From assembly GCA_963805795.1 (NCBI GenBank), contig CAWDVG010000004.1, positions 124,001 through 188,000 on the forward strand: a DNA stretch of 64,000 nucleotides, in the 5' to 3' direction. Below the pieces are notes generated by a model, which did not search any database, had not been told where the DNA came from, and saw only the letters and a program-made list of their open reading frames with translations. This stretch comes from CAWARU01 sp963805795 (lineage in GTDB: Bacteria > Pseudomonadota > Gammaproteobacteria > UBA6186 > Azoamicaceae). How positions within the stretch are numbered: the stretch's first letter is position 1; every line of letters begins with the position of its first letter. The translations under genes and the position numbers were made by a program. Positions 37,298 through 45,906 of the stretch are shown in pieces.

Positions 37298-38455
37298 ATA
37301 ATTCACAAATTCCTGTAATTTTTGTATCCCTGTGGCTTCAGCTTGGCAACACCAGTCGTGAAGCGCTTCTAACAAGTCCTTTTGGCTTGCAGCGGTTTTA
37401 TCCCATATCGCCTGCAACCTTTGTCGATAATTATAAACTTCTTTTATCCGATCATTTTGAGCTAAAAAGTTTTCTAAAGATTGTCGACCAGAATCATTCA
37501 CGAGAGAATCCTCTCGGATCAAAACAGATTTAATTCGCGACCAAACACCCCGTTCTGTGTCGGATACTTTTTCTTTTTCTTGATAAAAAAGCGGCAGAAT
37601 CACATTTTTGGAATAGGTTGTCATGACCTGAAAACGGTTAGTGATGATAGCTCTTAAAGTTTCCGCATCGATTGAGCTTTTCCCCGGAACAATAACCGGT
37701 GTGGGTGCAACACGCTTTACTGTAGCTAAACCGCAGGCTGAAAGGATGCGGATATAAAGCCAGCCAATATCAAATTCCCAGGGTTTAATTGAAAACTTAG
37801 CAGAAGTCGGATAAGTATGATGATTGTTGTGCAGCTCTTCTCCCCCAGCTAAGATTCCAATTGGGGAGACATTGGTGGCGGCATCTGGACATTCAAAATT
37901 ACGATAGCCCCAAAAATGCCCAATACCATTCACAATGCCCGCTGCAAATAATGGGATCCAACCCATTTGTATGGCCCAAATAACAATACCTGGAACTCCG
38001 AACAGAATAATATTTATCCCCAGCATAATTTTAAAGCCTTTGGAAGTATGCTTAAGATAAACATTACGTTCTATCCAATCATCTGGCGTTCCTTGTCCAT
38101 AACGCTCAAGGGTTTCCTGGTTACGCGCTTCTTTACGATACAGTTCTGCGCCTTCCCATAATACGGTTGATAAGCCTAGAATTTGGGGGCTATGGGGATC
38201 CTCTGTTGTTTCACATTTTGCATGATGTTTACGATGAATGGCAGCCCAAGCACGAGTTTCCATGCCGGTAGTTAACCAAAGCCACATGCGAAAAACATGA
38301 CTCACAATAGGGTGTAAATGTAAACCCCGATGAGCCTGACATCTATGTAGAAAAAGTGTCACTGCTATAACGGTAATATGGGTGAAGATTAAAGTGACTA
38401 GGATATAGCCCCACCAAGGAAGACCAAGAACGCCGTAAAATAGATTGTTATACAT
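37259..38455 (-). CDS. Acyl-CoA delta-9 fatty acid desaturase
   Basis: 398 residues with several hydrophobic segments. The three His boxes of the membrane di-iron desaturases are present: HRCQAH, HRKHH and HNNHH. It introduces a cis double bond into saturated acyl-CoA in the inner membrane. The C-terminal ~130 residues beyond the last box are a soluble helical extension, as in other bacterial DesC-like enzymes. Monocistronic. Confidence 0.92.
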   Translation of the reverse strand: MYNNLFYGVLGLPWWGYILVTLIFTHITVIAVTLFLHRCQAHRGLHLHPIVSHVFRMWLWLTTGMETRAWAAIHRKHHAKCETTEDPHSPQILGLSTVLWEGAELYRKEARNQETLERYGQGTPDDWIERNVYLKHTSKGFKIMLGINIILFGVPGIVIWAIQMGWIPLFAAGIVNGIGHFWGYRNFECPDAATNVSPIGILAGGEELHNNHHTYPTSAKFSIKPWEFDIGWLYIRILSACGLATVKRVAPTPVIVPGKSSIDAETLRAIITNRFQVMTTYSKNVILPLFYQEKEKVSDTERGVWSRIKSVLIREDSLVNDSGRQSLENFLAQNDRIKEVYNYRQRLQAIWDKTAASQKDLLEALHDWCCQAEATGIQKLQEFVNYLRGYTITSYGLT

Positions 38456-38642
38456 ACATTAAACCTCTGTTGGGAAGAGTGTACCCAATGTTACCTTAAA
38501 TATCAATTAGTTTATTAACTGACACTTTCTTGAGATTCCATTACTTCTTTCAAAAAGTACAATACAAATATAATATACATTTAATATACATTCAGTGACC
38601 TCATATTCGCTTTTTATAAGCCCAACTTTGCCATAAAAAGAC

Positions 38643-38668
38643 CAATATCACGATATTATTTGATATTG
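38643..38668. promoter_or_regulatory. Perfect 8-bp inverted repeat upstream of the coiled-coil gene
   Basis: CAATATCA and TGATATTG flank ten bases and lie about 78 bases before the start at 38747. It is operator-like. The rest of 38456-38746 has no other signal that I can support. Confidence 0.3.
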
Positions 38669-38746
38669 ATAGTATTTAACTCTAGACTATGCCTGTTGAG
38701 TAAGACCAATCTCTAATGTAGATCGATGGTGTAAACGGAGTCCAAT

Positions 38747-40579
38747 ATGGTATCTAGAATCGAACCTTCAGAAAATAGGCATGTCTTCAAAAAACGTTCG
38801 CTACGACCTTGGAAACCTGTTATTGAGTTAGATAACGCTATACAGAGCGATCCTAAAACAAATTCAAATCTCTTCGAAAACTCTCTTGCAACCGAATTCC
38901 CACTTGAAATCCTACATCAATCTTCAGAAAGCAATTTAGAAACCGCAACTCTGCACTGTGAAGATATCCGCGGTAAGCTTTCTCATCTGGACAATACCCG
39001 CATTACAATGGGTGGATTTTTTAAACCAAAAAATATTTTGCTTTTGGATGAACAAGGTTCCTCGGAAAAAACTTTTTTCCTACTCAATGCATTAAAAGAT
39101 AAAGAGCATCAACTAGCAACCATCCAACATCAGTTAAAATTAGCCGAAGCGTTAGACGAAGCCAAACGCAACACTATAGAACTGAGTGCAGAACAAAAAG
39201 CCAGATTCACTGCTGAAGAAAGTTTACTCTCGACTCAAAAACAAATGCAGCAAGCGATAGAATATAGCCAATCATTAGAAGAAAGGCTCAATATTGCTGA
39301 ACAAATTAAAAATAATCTTGAACATCGCGTTTTGCATCTTGAAAAAACCATACAAGAATCTTCACAGAACTTTGAAGCCCAATTACAAGCAACCGCCCAG
39401 GAAACGGATCTTCGAAAACGTAAGGAAGAAGAATTTATTTTGCTTAAAATGCAAAGTGATATTCTAGAAACTGAACTGAATAATAAAATACAAATAGTGC
39501 AAGATCTTCAGGCTTTATTAGAAGAAAGTCGAAATGATATAGAGGCCCTAAAACTCCAAGAAAAAAACTACGAAAAAAGTTTACTGGCTGCTTCAGAAAA
39601 GTGGAAACAAACGGAACAAAAACTAGCATCTGAAAAAGCCCAATACATCCAATTAGAAATTTTACACCAGCAATTAAAAGAAAAAAAACAAAATGAAATC
39701 CAAGAACTTAATTTCGAGAGGAAAAATATTGAAAGCCAACTTATGGCTGTTTCCGAAAAATTATGGCTTGCAGAACAAGGGTTAGTATCTGGCAAAACAA
39801 ATTACGAGATTTTAGAAACTCAGCACCAGCAATTAAAAGAAGAGCAATCGCGATTATTGTCTCAGACCCAAAATCTTGAACAAGAACTCAATCAAGAAAA
39901 AAATGTGTTTCAAAATAAGCTCGCCACTTCGCAAGAATGGATGGAAAAAATCAATTCTGCTCTACAGATAGAACGAAATCTACGACAACACCTAGAAACT
40001 GTAGCAAGAGAAACAGAACAAGCATTAGTATCTAAAAAAATCCAATACACCCAATTAGAAGATCACCATCAACAATTAAAAGAAAAAAATCAAAATGAAA
40101 TCCAAGAACTGATCCTTGAAGGTAAAAATGCTGAAAGCCAATTCAAGGCTGCTTCTGAAAAATTATGGCTAGCAGAACAAAGCCTGGCATCTGGCAAAGT
40201 GGATTACAACTTACTAGAAACTCAATATCTGCAATTAAACGAAGATCAATCACGCTTGTTATCTCATGTCCAAACGCTTGAACAAGCATTCAACCAAGAA
40301 AGATGTTCCCTGCAAAACAAAATCTCTTCTTCGCAAGACTGGATGGAAAAAGCCAATTCTGCCCTACAAATGGAACGAAACCTAAGACAACAGCTAGAAG
40401 CCACAACAAAAGAATTAGCAGGACAAATTTTCAATCTCGAACTCCGAATCCAACATGAAGCACAGACGAGAAAACAAGCTGAAGAGAAAGCTAAGAATGC
40501 AATCGCAAGAGCCAGCGAAGCGGTGCTTAATCTTTTGAATCAGTCAGAAACATCCGAGGCAATGATTGCTGAAAAATAA
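38747..40579 (+). CDS. 610-aa coiled-coil protein with internal duplication
   Basis: GGAG lies six bases before the ATG. Residues ~1-110 are a basic, poorly conserved head; ~110-605 is almost continuous coiled coil rich in Gln, Glu, Lys and Leu. A block of about 138 residues (about 286-423, starting near EQKLASEKAQY) is repeated in tandem (about 424-561, starting EQALVSKKIQY), with matching landmarks HQQLKEK.QNEIQEL, SEKLWLAEQ, SRLLS, WMEK.NSALQ.ERNLRQ. No membrane helix or signal. No family recognised. Long coiled coils of this kind are common among Legionellales effectors and cytoskeletal-like proteins; function unknown. Confidence 0.8.
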   Translation: MVSRIEPSENRHVFKKRSLRPWKPVIELDNAIQSDPKTNSNLFENSLATEFPLEILHQSSESNLETATLHCEDIRGKLSHLDNTRITMGGFFKPKNILLLDEQGSSEKTFFLLNALKDKEHQLATIQHQLKLAEALDEAKRNTIELSAEQKARFTAEESLLSTQKQMQQAIEYSQSLEERLNIAEQIKNNLEHRVLHLEKTIQESSQNFEAQLQATAQETDLRKRKEEEFILLKMQSDILETELNNKIQIVQDLQALLEESRNDIEALKLQEKNYEKSLLAASEKWKQTEQKLASEKAQYIQLEILHQQLKEKKQNEIQELNFERKNIESQLMAVSEKLWLAEQGLVSGKTNYEILETQHQQLKEEQSRLLSQTQNLEQELNQEKNVFQNKLATSQEWMEKINSALQIERNLRQHLETVARETEQALVSKKIQYTQLEDHHQQLKEKNQNEIQELILEGKNAESQFKAASEKLWLAEQSLASGKVDYNLLETQYLQLNEDQSRLLSHVQTLEQAFNQERCSLQNKISSSQDWMEKANSALQMERNLRQQLEATTKELAGQIFNLELRIQHEAQTRKQAEEKAKNAIARASEAVLNLLNQSETSEAMIAEK

Positions 40580-40628
40580 AAGAATCCGATTCATCCCAAA
40601 GTTTATCCATCTTCTATTTAATATTAAG

Positions 40629-41054
40629 ATGAAGCTTATTTTTCTTTTGGGCGGCAAAGTTGTTGGGGCAAGAGCTTTAATCATCCAAGATCAAAAAATA
40701 TTATTGATCCAACATACCTATAACGATTTTGGTTGGCAAACAGTGGGGGGCGGGGTTAATGCGAATGAAACTGCTTCACAAGCAATATGCCGAGAAGTTG
40801 CAGAAGAAGCCCGTTTAAAAGTGGAAGGTAAACCTAAGTTATTTAGCATTTACTATAGCAATTACCATAAGCGTGATGACCATATTATTTTTTATATTAT
40901 TGAAAATTTTTCAACCATAACAAGATCTCCCTCGCCCGAAATCGAAGCGGCAAAATGGTTTGACTTACACAATCTCCCAGAGGATGTTTCACCTGCCACC
41001 AAGCGTCGCATTGCTGAGTATTTGGGGCAAAATTCAATTTCAGAGTTATGGTAA
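40629..41054 (+). CDS. Nudix hydrolase
   Basis: 141 residues from the ATG at 40629. The Nudix box is complete: GGGVNANE, seven residues, REVAEEA. Flanking strands (ALIIQDQKILLIQHTY, GWQTVGGG) are typical. Substrate not predictable; probably a nucleoside diphosphate derivative. A TTG at 40566 with GAGG upstream is an alternative start that would overlap the coiled-coil gene by 14 bases. Confidence 0.87.
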   Translation: MKLIFLLGGKVVGARALIIQDQKILLIQHTYNDFGWQTVGGGVNANETASQAICREVAEEARLKVEGKPKLFSIYYSNYHKRDDHIIFYIIENFSTITRSPSPEIEAAKWFDLHNLPEDVSPATKRRIAEYLGQNSISELW

Positions 41055-41175
41055 GTAAGCATTCAATATCCTTTTTTCGGTCTCTGGAACACACAAGTGT
41101 AAGATTGAAATACTTAATAAAACGTCCGATTCATTTTGAAGAACTCCAGACGGTCACCCACCAGCTAGATGTTAA

Positions 41176-41802
41176 TTACCAATTTTGACCTGAGCTGCAA
41201 ATGTTTGGTTCAGGGTTTGTTTCTTTTAATCCCGCAATTATTTTTTCTCGATCAGCGCCATCGATGATGACGCGAATAATGTCTTGACGCCCACCTTTAG
41301 TCTGTTCTATTTTGAATTTTTGCAGAAATGATGCAAAAAATTTATTTGCTTTCTCAAATTCTTCTGGTTCGCATTGCCATAAACGAACTTCGATGGTTTT
41401 CTTTTCTTTATTGATTATACATTCGATAGCAACTTTCGGTAATTTTTCATGTACCAGTTGTTCCAAGTCTTTGTCTGCGGGTCTTAAAATATCTTTTAAA
41501 GCTCTCTGTTTCGTTATTAGTGCATTCCTTGTTGTTCTAAGCTCACTCGTTAGTTTTTTTACTAGCGCATCTAGTTCGCTTGCCTGCTTTTCCAATGCAG
41601 CAGTTTCTTTGGTTAAATTATCCGCCATTGCTTTCTGAGCGCTTGTTAACACAAAAAGATTTTCTGGGACTGACGTTGCAGCGGTTGCCGTCCCAGCAGC
41701 GGCTGCAGCTGTAGTAAGTCCCGTTGCAGAAGCTGCAGATAGGGTTGTTGACAATAACAGTGGTTGGACGGAGCCCATTGGTTGTTCAGCTTGGTTTTGC
41801 AT
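41176..41802 (-). CDS. Unknown 208-aa protein with Ala/Thr N-terminus and coiled coil
   Basis: Not recognised. Residues ~15-48 are Ala/Thr/Ser-rich low complexity, ~52-110 a coiled coil (LEKQASELDALVKKLTSELR) and ~115-200 a compact alpha/beta domain (AIECIINKEKKTIEVRLWQ, then FFASFLQKF and IIRVIIDGAD). No membrane segment. The N-terminal composition matches the linkers in the unknown proteins at 10104, 13970 and 55618. The 230-base gap upstream (41803-42032) shows nothing else clear. Confidence 0.7.
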   Translation of the reverse strand: MQNQAEQPMGSVQPLLLSTTLSAASATGLTTAAAAAGTATAATSVPENLFVLTSAQKAMADNLTKETAALEKQASELDALVKKLTSELRTTRNALITKQRALKDILRPADKDLEQLVHEKLPKVAIECIINKEKKTIEVRLWQCEPEEFEKANKFFASFLQKFKIEQTKGGRQDIIRVIIDGADREKIIAGLKETNPEPNICSSGQNW

Positions 41803-42032
41803 AGTTCCCTCTCACGCAAGTTGGTTTATCAAATATAAAGCCAAAAATCCTCACTGACTAGATTTTAATGGCTTAGCGATTTGTAACAATAGGATATATG
41901 CCCTATTGACAAGCAATGATAAACAATGTTCAGGTTATATTTATTCCTTCACTAGATTTTGGCTACATTTAAAGATAATGAAATCTGTAATAATCATCTT
42001 TTTAAGCCTGATCTACTCCCGAGTATTTCACC

Positions 42033-42737
42033 TTAAATTTTTAGCAAAAACATCTTTCGTTGTTCGGCAGGAAATTTCTCGATCGCATATCTTAGCATGG
42101 TTCTTGGCATATGTTTCGCATGCTGCGTTAGAAACTCAATCAAAACATTTTCATCCTTTTTACCCATTTCTCGCAACATCCAACCCACTGCTTTATGAAT
42201 TAAATCCTGGGTATCCTGCAGCAATATTTTAGCAATCTTAATAGTCCAATCGAATTGTTGATGCCGAATAAAATACCAAGTCGACACTATGGCAACCCTT
42301 CTTTCCCACAAATTTTTGGATTTTGCTAAGGCAGTTAATATGGTTTTATCTTTGTTGTATAATAAATGAGCTCCGATAATTAAATGGGCAGAGCTGTCGA
42401 CTAGATTCCAATTGTTCACGTATTTTAAGTGTTTTAAATAGGATTTATATAGGTCTTCACGTTGTTTTAGGCTGCCTTTTTTGTATTGATTACACTTAAT
42501 AATTAAAGCAAGCAATCTTTCTTCGTTAAAGGAAGATTTAAGTAGAAGCAATAGCTCAGGCTTAGATAAAGAACTAAAATCTTTGGCTATTTTGCGCAAC
42601 TGTGGGACGCTAACGCCAATAAACTTATCATACTCGGCATAGCCACCAGGATTTGTTTTAAAGAATTTCGCCGTGTTATTCGAGGCGACTTTTGCCAAAT
42701 CCTTAAGATGACTTTTTATTTTTTTATAGTCTTTCAT
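42033..42737 (-). CDS. AlkD-like DNA alkylation repair protein
   Basis: 234 residues of HEAT-like helical repeats. Family landmarks include the NNWNLVDSSAH segment with the conserved Trp/Asp and LWERRVAIVSTWYFIR, and VGWMLREMGKKD near the C-terminus. AlkD-type glycosylases remove alkylated (N3/N7) bases without flipping. AAGGAAAAG precedes the ATG. It heads a set of small single-domain genes on the minus strand. Confidence 0.9.
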   Translation of the reverse strand: MKDYKKIKSHLKDLAKVASNNTAKFFKTNPGGYAEYDKFIGVSVPQLRKIAKDFSSLSKPELLLLLKSSFNEERLLALIIKCNQYKKGSLKQREDLYKSYLKHLKYVNNWNLVDSSAHLIIGAHLLYNKDKTILTALAKSKNLWERRVAIVSTWYFIRHQQFDWTIKIAKILLQDTQDLIHKAVGWMLREMGKKDENVLIEFLTQHAKHMPRTMLRYAIEKFPAEQRKMFLLKI

Positions 42738-42788
42738 CGCTTTTCCTTACCTCTACCCAAATTAAGTTCCTATAATAACATGCTTGAA

Positions 42789-42818
42789 GTTGACCAGTAA
42801 ATAGCCTGATAACTTTTA
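42789..42818. repeat. Interspersed repeat, copy 1
   Basis: CCAGTAAATAGCCTGATAAC and the following TTTTA match a second copy near 45538-45561 with two mismatches over 25 bases. Both copies are intergenic and in the same orientation. It may be the end of a decayed mobile element or the border of a duplicated block. Confidence 0.5.
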
Positions 42819-42910
42819 GGTGGTAAAAGCCAGTATTCAGAACTTACTCGAAGTTTTGTTTAATCAATTGATAACGCAGATAATCCTTAAGTATCAATCA
42901 AAAAAATCTG

Positions 42911-43669
42911 TTATTTTTTGCATTCACAAACAGTTGTTTCATTATTGTCCCCAGACTTAGCATTAGCATCAAACGTTTTAATAATACGAATATTTCGAAA
43001 ACCAACGTCCCGAAGCATGTTTGATAAAACATCAAAATTATAAAAACGAATCTTGTATTCTTCAATTTCTGTCTGAACAATTTTATTATTATCAACAAGC
43101 TCATATTTACAAATAGAACGGCATACATTTTCTTCATCAAGCGATGCCAAAGAACTGAGTATGATTTTCTTTCCATCGGGTCTGTACCAGACTGATCCTC
43201 GCCATGCCCCTAGGGGAGGTAAATCTTTGAGTGTTTCAATTTCAAAAAGAAGAATGCCACCTGCATCCAAATGATCATAGAAATTTTTCAATGCGGCTTT
43301 AGCCACATTTAAATCTGTAATTAAGCAAAAAGAACCCGTGGGTATAAAAATGAGTTTATAGCCCTTTAAATTTTTTAAATCCTCAACAAAACCCTTCCAA
43401 ATGTTAGGCGTCAAGCCTTTAAGTTTAGCTTTTGTTTGTAAAGCTCCAAGCATATGATCACTGGCATCAAAGCCTTGCATGTCGAAACCTTCTTCTAACA
43501 ACGGCAGTAGAAAACGCCCCGTACCACACATGGGCTCTAAAATCGGTCCATTAGCATTGACTACATAGGATCGATAAAAGTTATATTCATCTTCAGGGGG
43601 ATTGGGTTTACTTAAATCATAAACTTCTGTACAAAGGTCAAGATAAGTATCAAGGGATTGAGGTTTCAT
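42911..43669 (-). CDS. Class I SAM-dependent methyltransferase
   Basis: 252 residues. SAM site EPMCGTGRFLLPLLEEG (motif I), the acidic GFDAS of motif II and the later FIPTGSFCLI segment, then a beta-rich C-terminal part. Substrate unknown. The ribosome site is weak. Followed 170 bases later by alkD and preceded by the VOC gene (21-base gap), so co-transcription with the VOC gene is likely. Confidence 0.85.
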   Translation of the reverse strand: MKPQSLDTYLDLCTEVYDLSKPNPPEDEYNFYRSYVVNANGPILEPMCGTGRFLLPLLEEGFDMQGFDASDHMLGALQTKAKLKGLTPNIWKGFVEDLKNLKGYKLIFIPTGSFCLITDLNVAKAALKNFYDHLDAGGILLFEIETLKDLPPLGAWRGSVWYRPDGKKIILSSLASLDEENVCRSICKYELVDNNKIVQTEIEEYKIRFYNFDVLSNMLRDVGFRNIRIIKTFDANAKSGDNNETTVCECKK

Positions 43670-43690
43670 TATGAAATAGCCTGTGGTTTA

Positions 43691-44059
43691 TTATTTCAAT
43701 CGATTTAACTGATGCAAAACGATGGAATTACCTTCCGAATCTAGAATAACGGCCATCCGACAAACTGGGCTTGAAAAGATATCCAATTTAACTTCAACCT
43801 TTTTTGATTTAAGGGCTGTCATTAATTCGTCAAGATCCTCTACCTCAAAAGCAATGCTGCCACCCGCATTTGCGCTTGGTTTAACGCCCTCTGCTAGGGT
43901 AGTAAGGGCAAAACAGCCCCCTTTGGGTAAATCATACTCTACCCATGCACCATTAGCGGTGATAGACCCAGGAACAAGTTTTAAAATGTTTTCGTAAAAA
44001 TCTCTTGCCCGTTCCATATCAGTGACTGGATACATCGTAAAAGCTACTTTTTTAATCAT
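43691..44059 (-). CDS. VOC (glyoxalase/bleomycin-resistance fold) family protein
   Basis: 122 residues: two babab modules (AFTMYPVTDMERARDFYENIL and AFEVEDLDELMTALKSKKV) and the terminal DSEGNSIVLHQ. The usual metal ligands are only partly conserved, so enzymatic activity is uncertain. GAAGGGG ribosome site. Probably co-transcribed with the methyltransferase downstream. Confidence 0.87.
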   Translation of the reverse strand: MIKKVAFTMYPVTDMERARDFYENILKLVPGSITANGAWVEYDLPKGGCFALTTLAEGVKPSANAGGSIAFEVEDLDELMTALKSKKVEVKLDIFSSPVCRMAVILDSEGNSIVLHQLNRLK

Positions 44060-44231
44060 AAGATCCCCTTCTGATGAGCATTAAATAACCGCGATGGTTG
44101 AAATTCCATGATAATGCTTTCATAATTGAAGTGTCAAGCAAGCTTCACTGATAGCCATTCCTAAAGGTAAACAGTTCATGGTTGATAATTCTGAAATTTC
44201 AAAATCAAAAAAGACAAATGCTTACGTTATT

Positions 44232-44918
44232 TTATAAAAAAAGAGTCGGCTCGATCTTTTTTTCTCCCATTTTTGAAACATAATAAGCACTCCTACTAGG
44301 GTCCGATATCGCAATGCATTTTAATTGCCCATCTACATAATGAGCGGCGGTATGATCTTCTAGCGCAATGCCCGGCATCACTTCCTGCTTACTTACCTTA
44401 TCCAGATAAGTGGGTCTACGCTCGGGTTCAGAATCATAATGTGGGCAACAGCTACCTTGCAACATACTAAGACCCTTAATAGCACCCAATGGCCATACTG
44501 AATCGGTGATCATTTCTTCAAACCAACAGATGGCACCAGCGCTAATCCCACAAAGAATGGTCCCTTGGGCATATGCTTCTTTTAAAACTTTGTCCATACC
44601 CCATTCTCTCCAAAGTGCTAGCATACTGCGGGTATTACCACCACCGACATATATAAGATCTTGCTCCAATATTTTTTCTTTCCAAGAGGCTTCGACCTTT
44701 CCAAAAAGAGAAATCCAAGAAGGTTCTGCCCCTAACTCGGTAAATGTTGCAAAAAACTTAACAGTATATTCGAAGGATTCTGAACTGGCTTGAGGAAGGA
44801 AACAAATTTTAGGTTGGTCTTTTTTGGTTTGTGCTAATAAATAGCGCTCCATCTTTAATTCAGAACTTGGGTTTGTAAATCCGCCACCACCTATTGCAAT
44901 AATCTGTTGTTTTGTCAT
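44232..44918 (-). CDS. Peptidase E-like serine peptidase (S51)
   Basis: 228 residues. YVGGGNTRSML and the nucleophile motif CGISAGAICWFE (Ser) are typical of S51, and the His in HYDSE-like and DHTAAH segments completes the site. Alpha-aspartyl dipeptidase or cyanophycinase-like; substrate cannot be fixed. Cytosolic. The 173-base gap before the VOC gene suggests separate transcription. Confidence 0.88.
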   Translation of the reverse strand: MTKQQIIAIGGGGFTNPSSELKMERYLLAQTKKDQPKICFLPQASSESFEYTVKFFATFTELGAEPSWISLFGKVEASWKEKILEQDLIYVGGGNTRSMLALWREWGMDKVLKEAYAQGTILCGISAGAICWFEEMITDSVWPLGAIKGLSMLQGSCCPHYDSEPERRPTYLDKVSKQEVMPGIALEDHTAAHYVDGQLKCIAISDPSRSAYYVSKMGEKKIEPTLFL

Positions 44919-44985
44919 GGTGAAACCTTTTTAGCCGTTTTTACTCTGGATGATTTGCTTTAAGTGGACTCACATTTTAAATCTT

Positions 44986-45477
44986 TTAAGCTTTAATGCC
45001 AATGTATATGTCTAAAATTACGTTTTGGTGATCAGCAGCTCTTTCATCATAAATTTCGAAATCTGATAGGTAACCTCGATCACCGCCAAAATCTACAGAG
45101 CTCATTTTCCATATTTTTTGCCAGGGTTCTCTTATAGCATTTGGCATAGCGTCAGGACCGTTGGTGAACTTTGAATAAGTTTGTGCAGGAATAATATGCA
45201 TTTCTAAGCCAGCAGGAAGTGCTTCAAAATCATTCACAGCCTCACCTATGAAATAAGTATAATCTCCAGTAAAATCGCTTTCATACTCAGTGTAAACGCA
45301 ATAGGTTGTTCCTGGTTTCTTACGATTTGGAATGGTTTCAGCAATTGATCCATGAAAATAACGCTGAATACATGGAAAAAGTTTACCGTTTTGCCAATCG
45401 ATTTCATCCTTATTATTGGTTCTAGTTTTAATTCCAACTAATTTAATTGCAGGTAAAGTAATGACTGATTTTTCCAT
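44986..45477 (-). CDS. GyrI-like / AraC effector-binding-domain protein
   Basis: 163 residues consisting only of the GyrI-like domain: N-terminal KLVGIKTRT strand, central YCVYTEYESDFTGDYTYFIG, LEMHIIPAQTYSKFT, and C-terminal DFEIYDERA. No DNA-binding domain. Such stand-alone domains bind hydrophobic ligands or gyrase inhibitors; role here unknown. Confidence 0.88.
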   Translation of the reverse strand: MEKSVITLPAIKLVGIKTRTNNKDEIDWQNGKLFPCIQRYFHGSIAETIPNRKKPGTTYCVYTEYESDFTGDYTYFIGEAVNDFEALPAGLEMHIIPAQTYSKFTNGPDAMPNAIREPWQKIWKMSSVDFGGDRGYLSDFEIYDERAADHQNVILDIYIGIKA

Positions 45478-45533
45478 TTGATCCCCAGCGAAGTACTATG
45501 CAAATTTAGTTGCCATGATATCATATTTGAGAT

Positions 45534-45561
45534 TGTCCAGTAAATAGTCTGAAAACTTTTA
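45534..45561. repeat. Interspersed repeat, copy 2
   Basis: Second copy of the 25-base element found at 42789-42818, lying between the GyrI-like gene and the remnant at 45589. Confidence 0.5.
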
Positions 45562-45588
45562 ACTAGGTAAATGGGGCCGTTCGTTTGG

Positions 45589-45876
45589 TCATCCCCACCT
45601 CTCACACATAAAAAAACTGTTCAACGATTCTATGAAAATGTTTAGCTTCAGAACTGCCCTTCGGTAGGCGGTTAGGAGTGATGTAACCTCTATCTCATTG
45701 CGCCTGCCATATAACAATGTATCATCGTTTGATCCTAAGGTAAGACTACTTCCCTCAACTTCGTCTTGTTTATCAAAAAGACAATAACCGTCTGCTGTCT
45801 TATTAGGTAAATTTATTGTAAATCTTCTTAAATGATTTTTAAATGGCTTCGAATCATTTGCTCCATTAGCTAATCT
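45589..45876 (-). pseudogene. Remnant open frame of an unrecognised gene
   Basis: 95 codons open to a TGA at 45589 but without a usable ATG; the previous in-frame codon is a stop. The reading has protein-like composition (FTINLPNKTADGYCLFDKQ, then SLLTAYRRAVLKLNIF). Just upstream in another frame is a short SEYPMIDETRD-like piece, suggesting the N-terminal part is frameshifted. Unrecognised. Confidence 0.45.
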
Positions 45877-45906
45877 CTAGTTTCATCAATCATTGGATAC
45901 TCAAAA

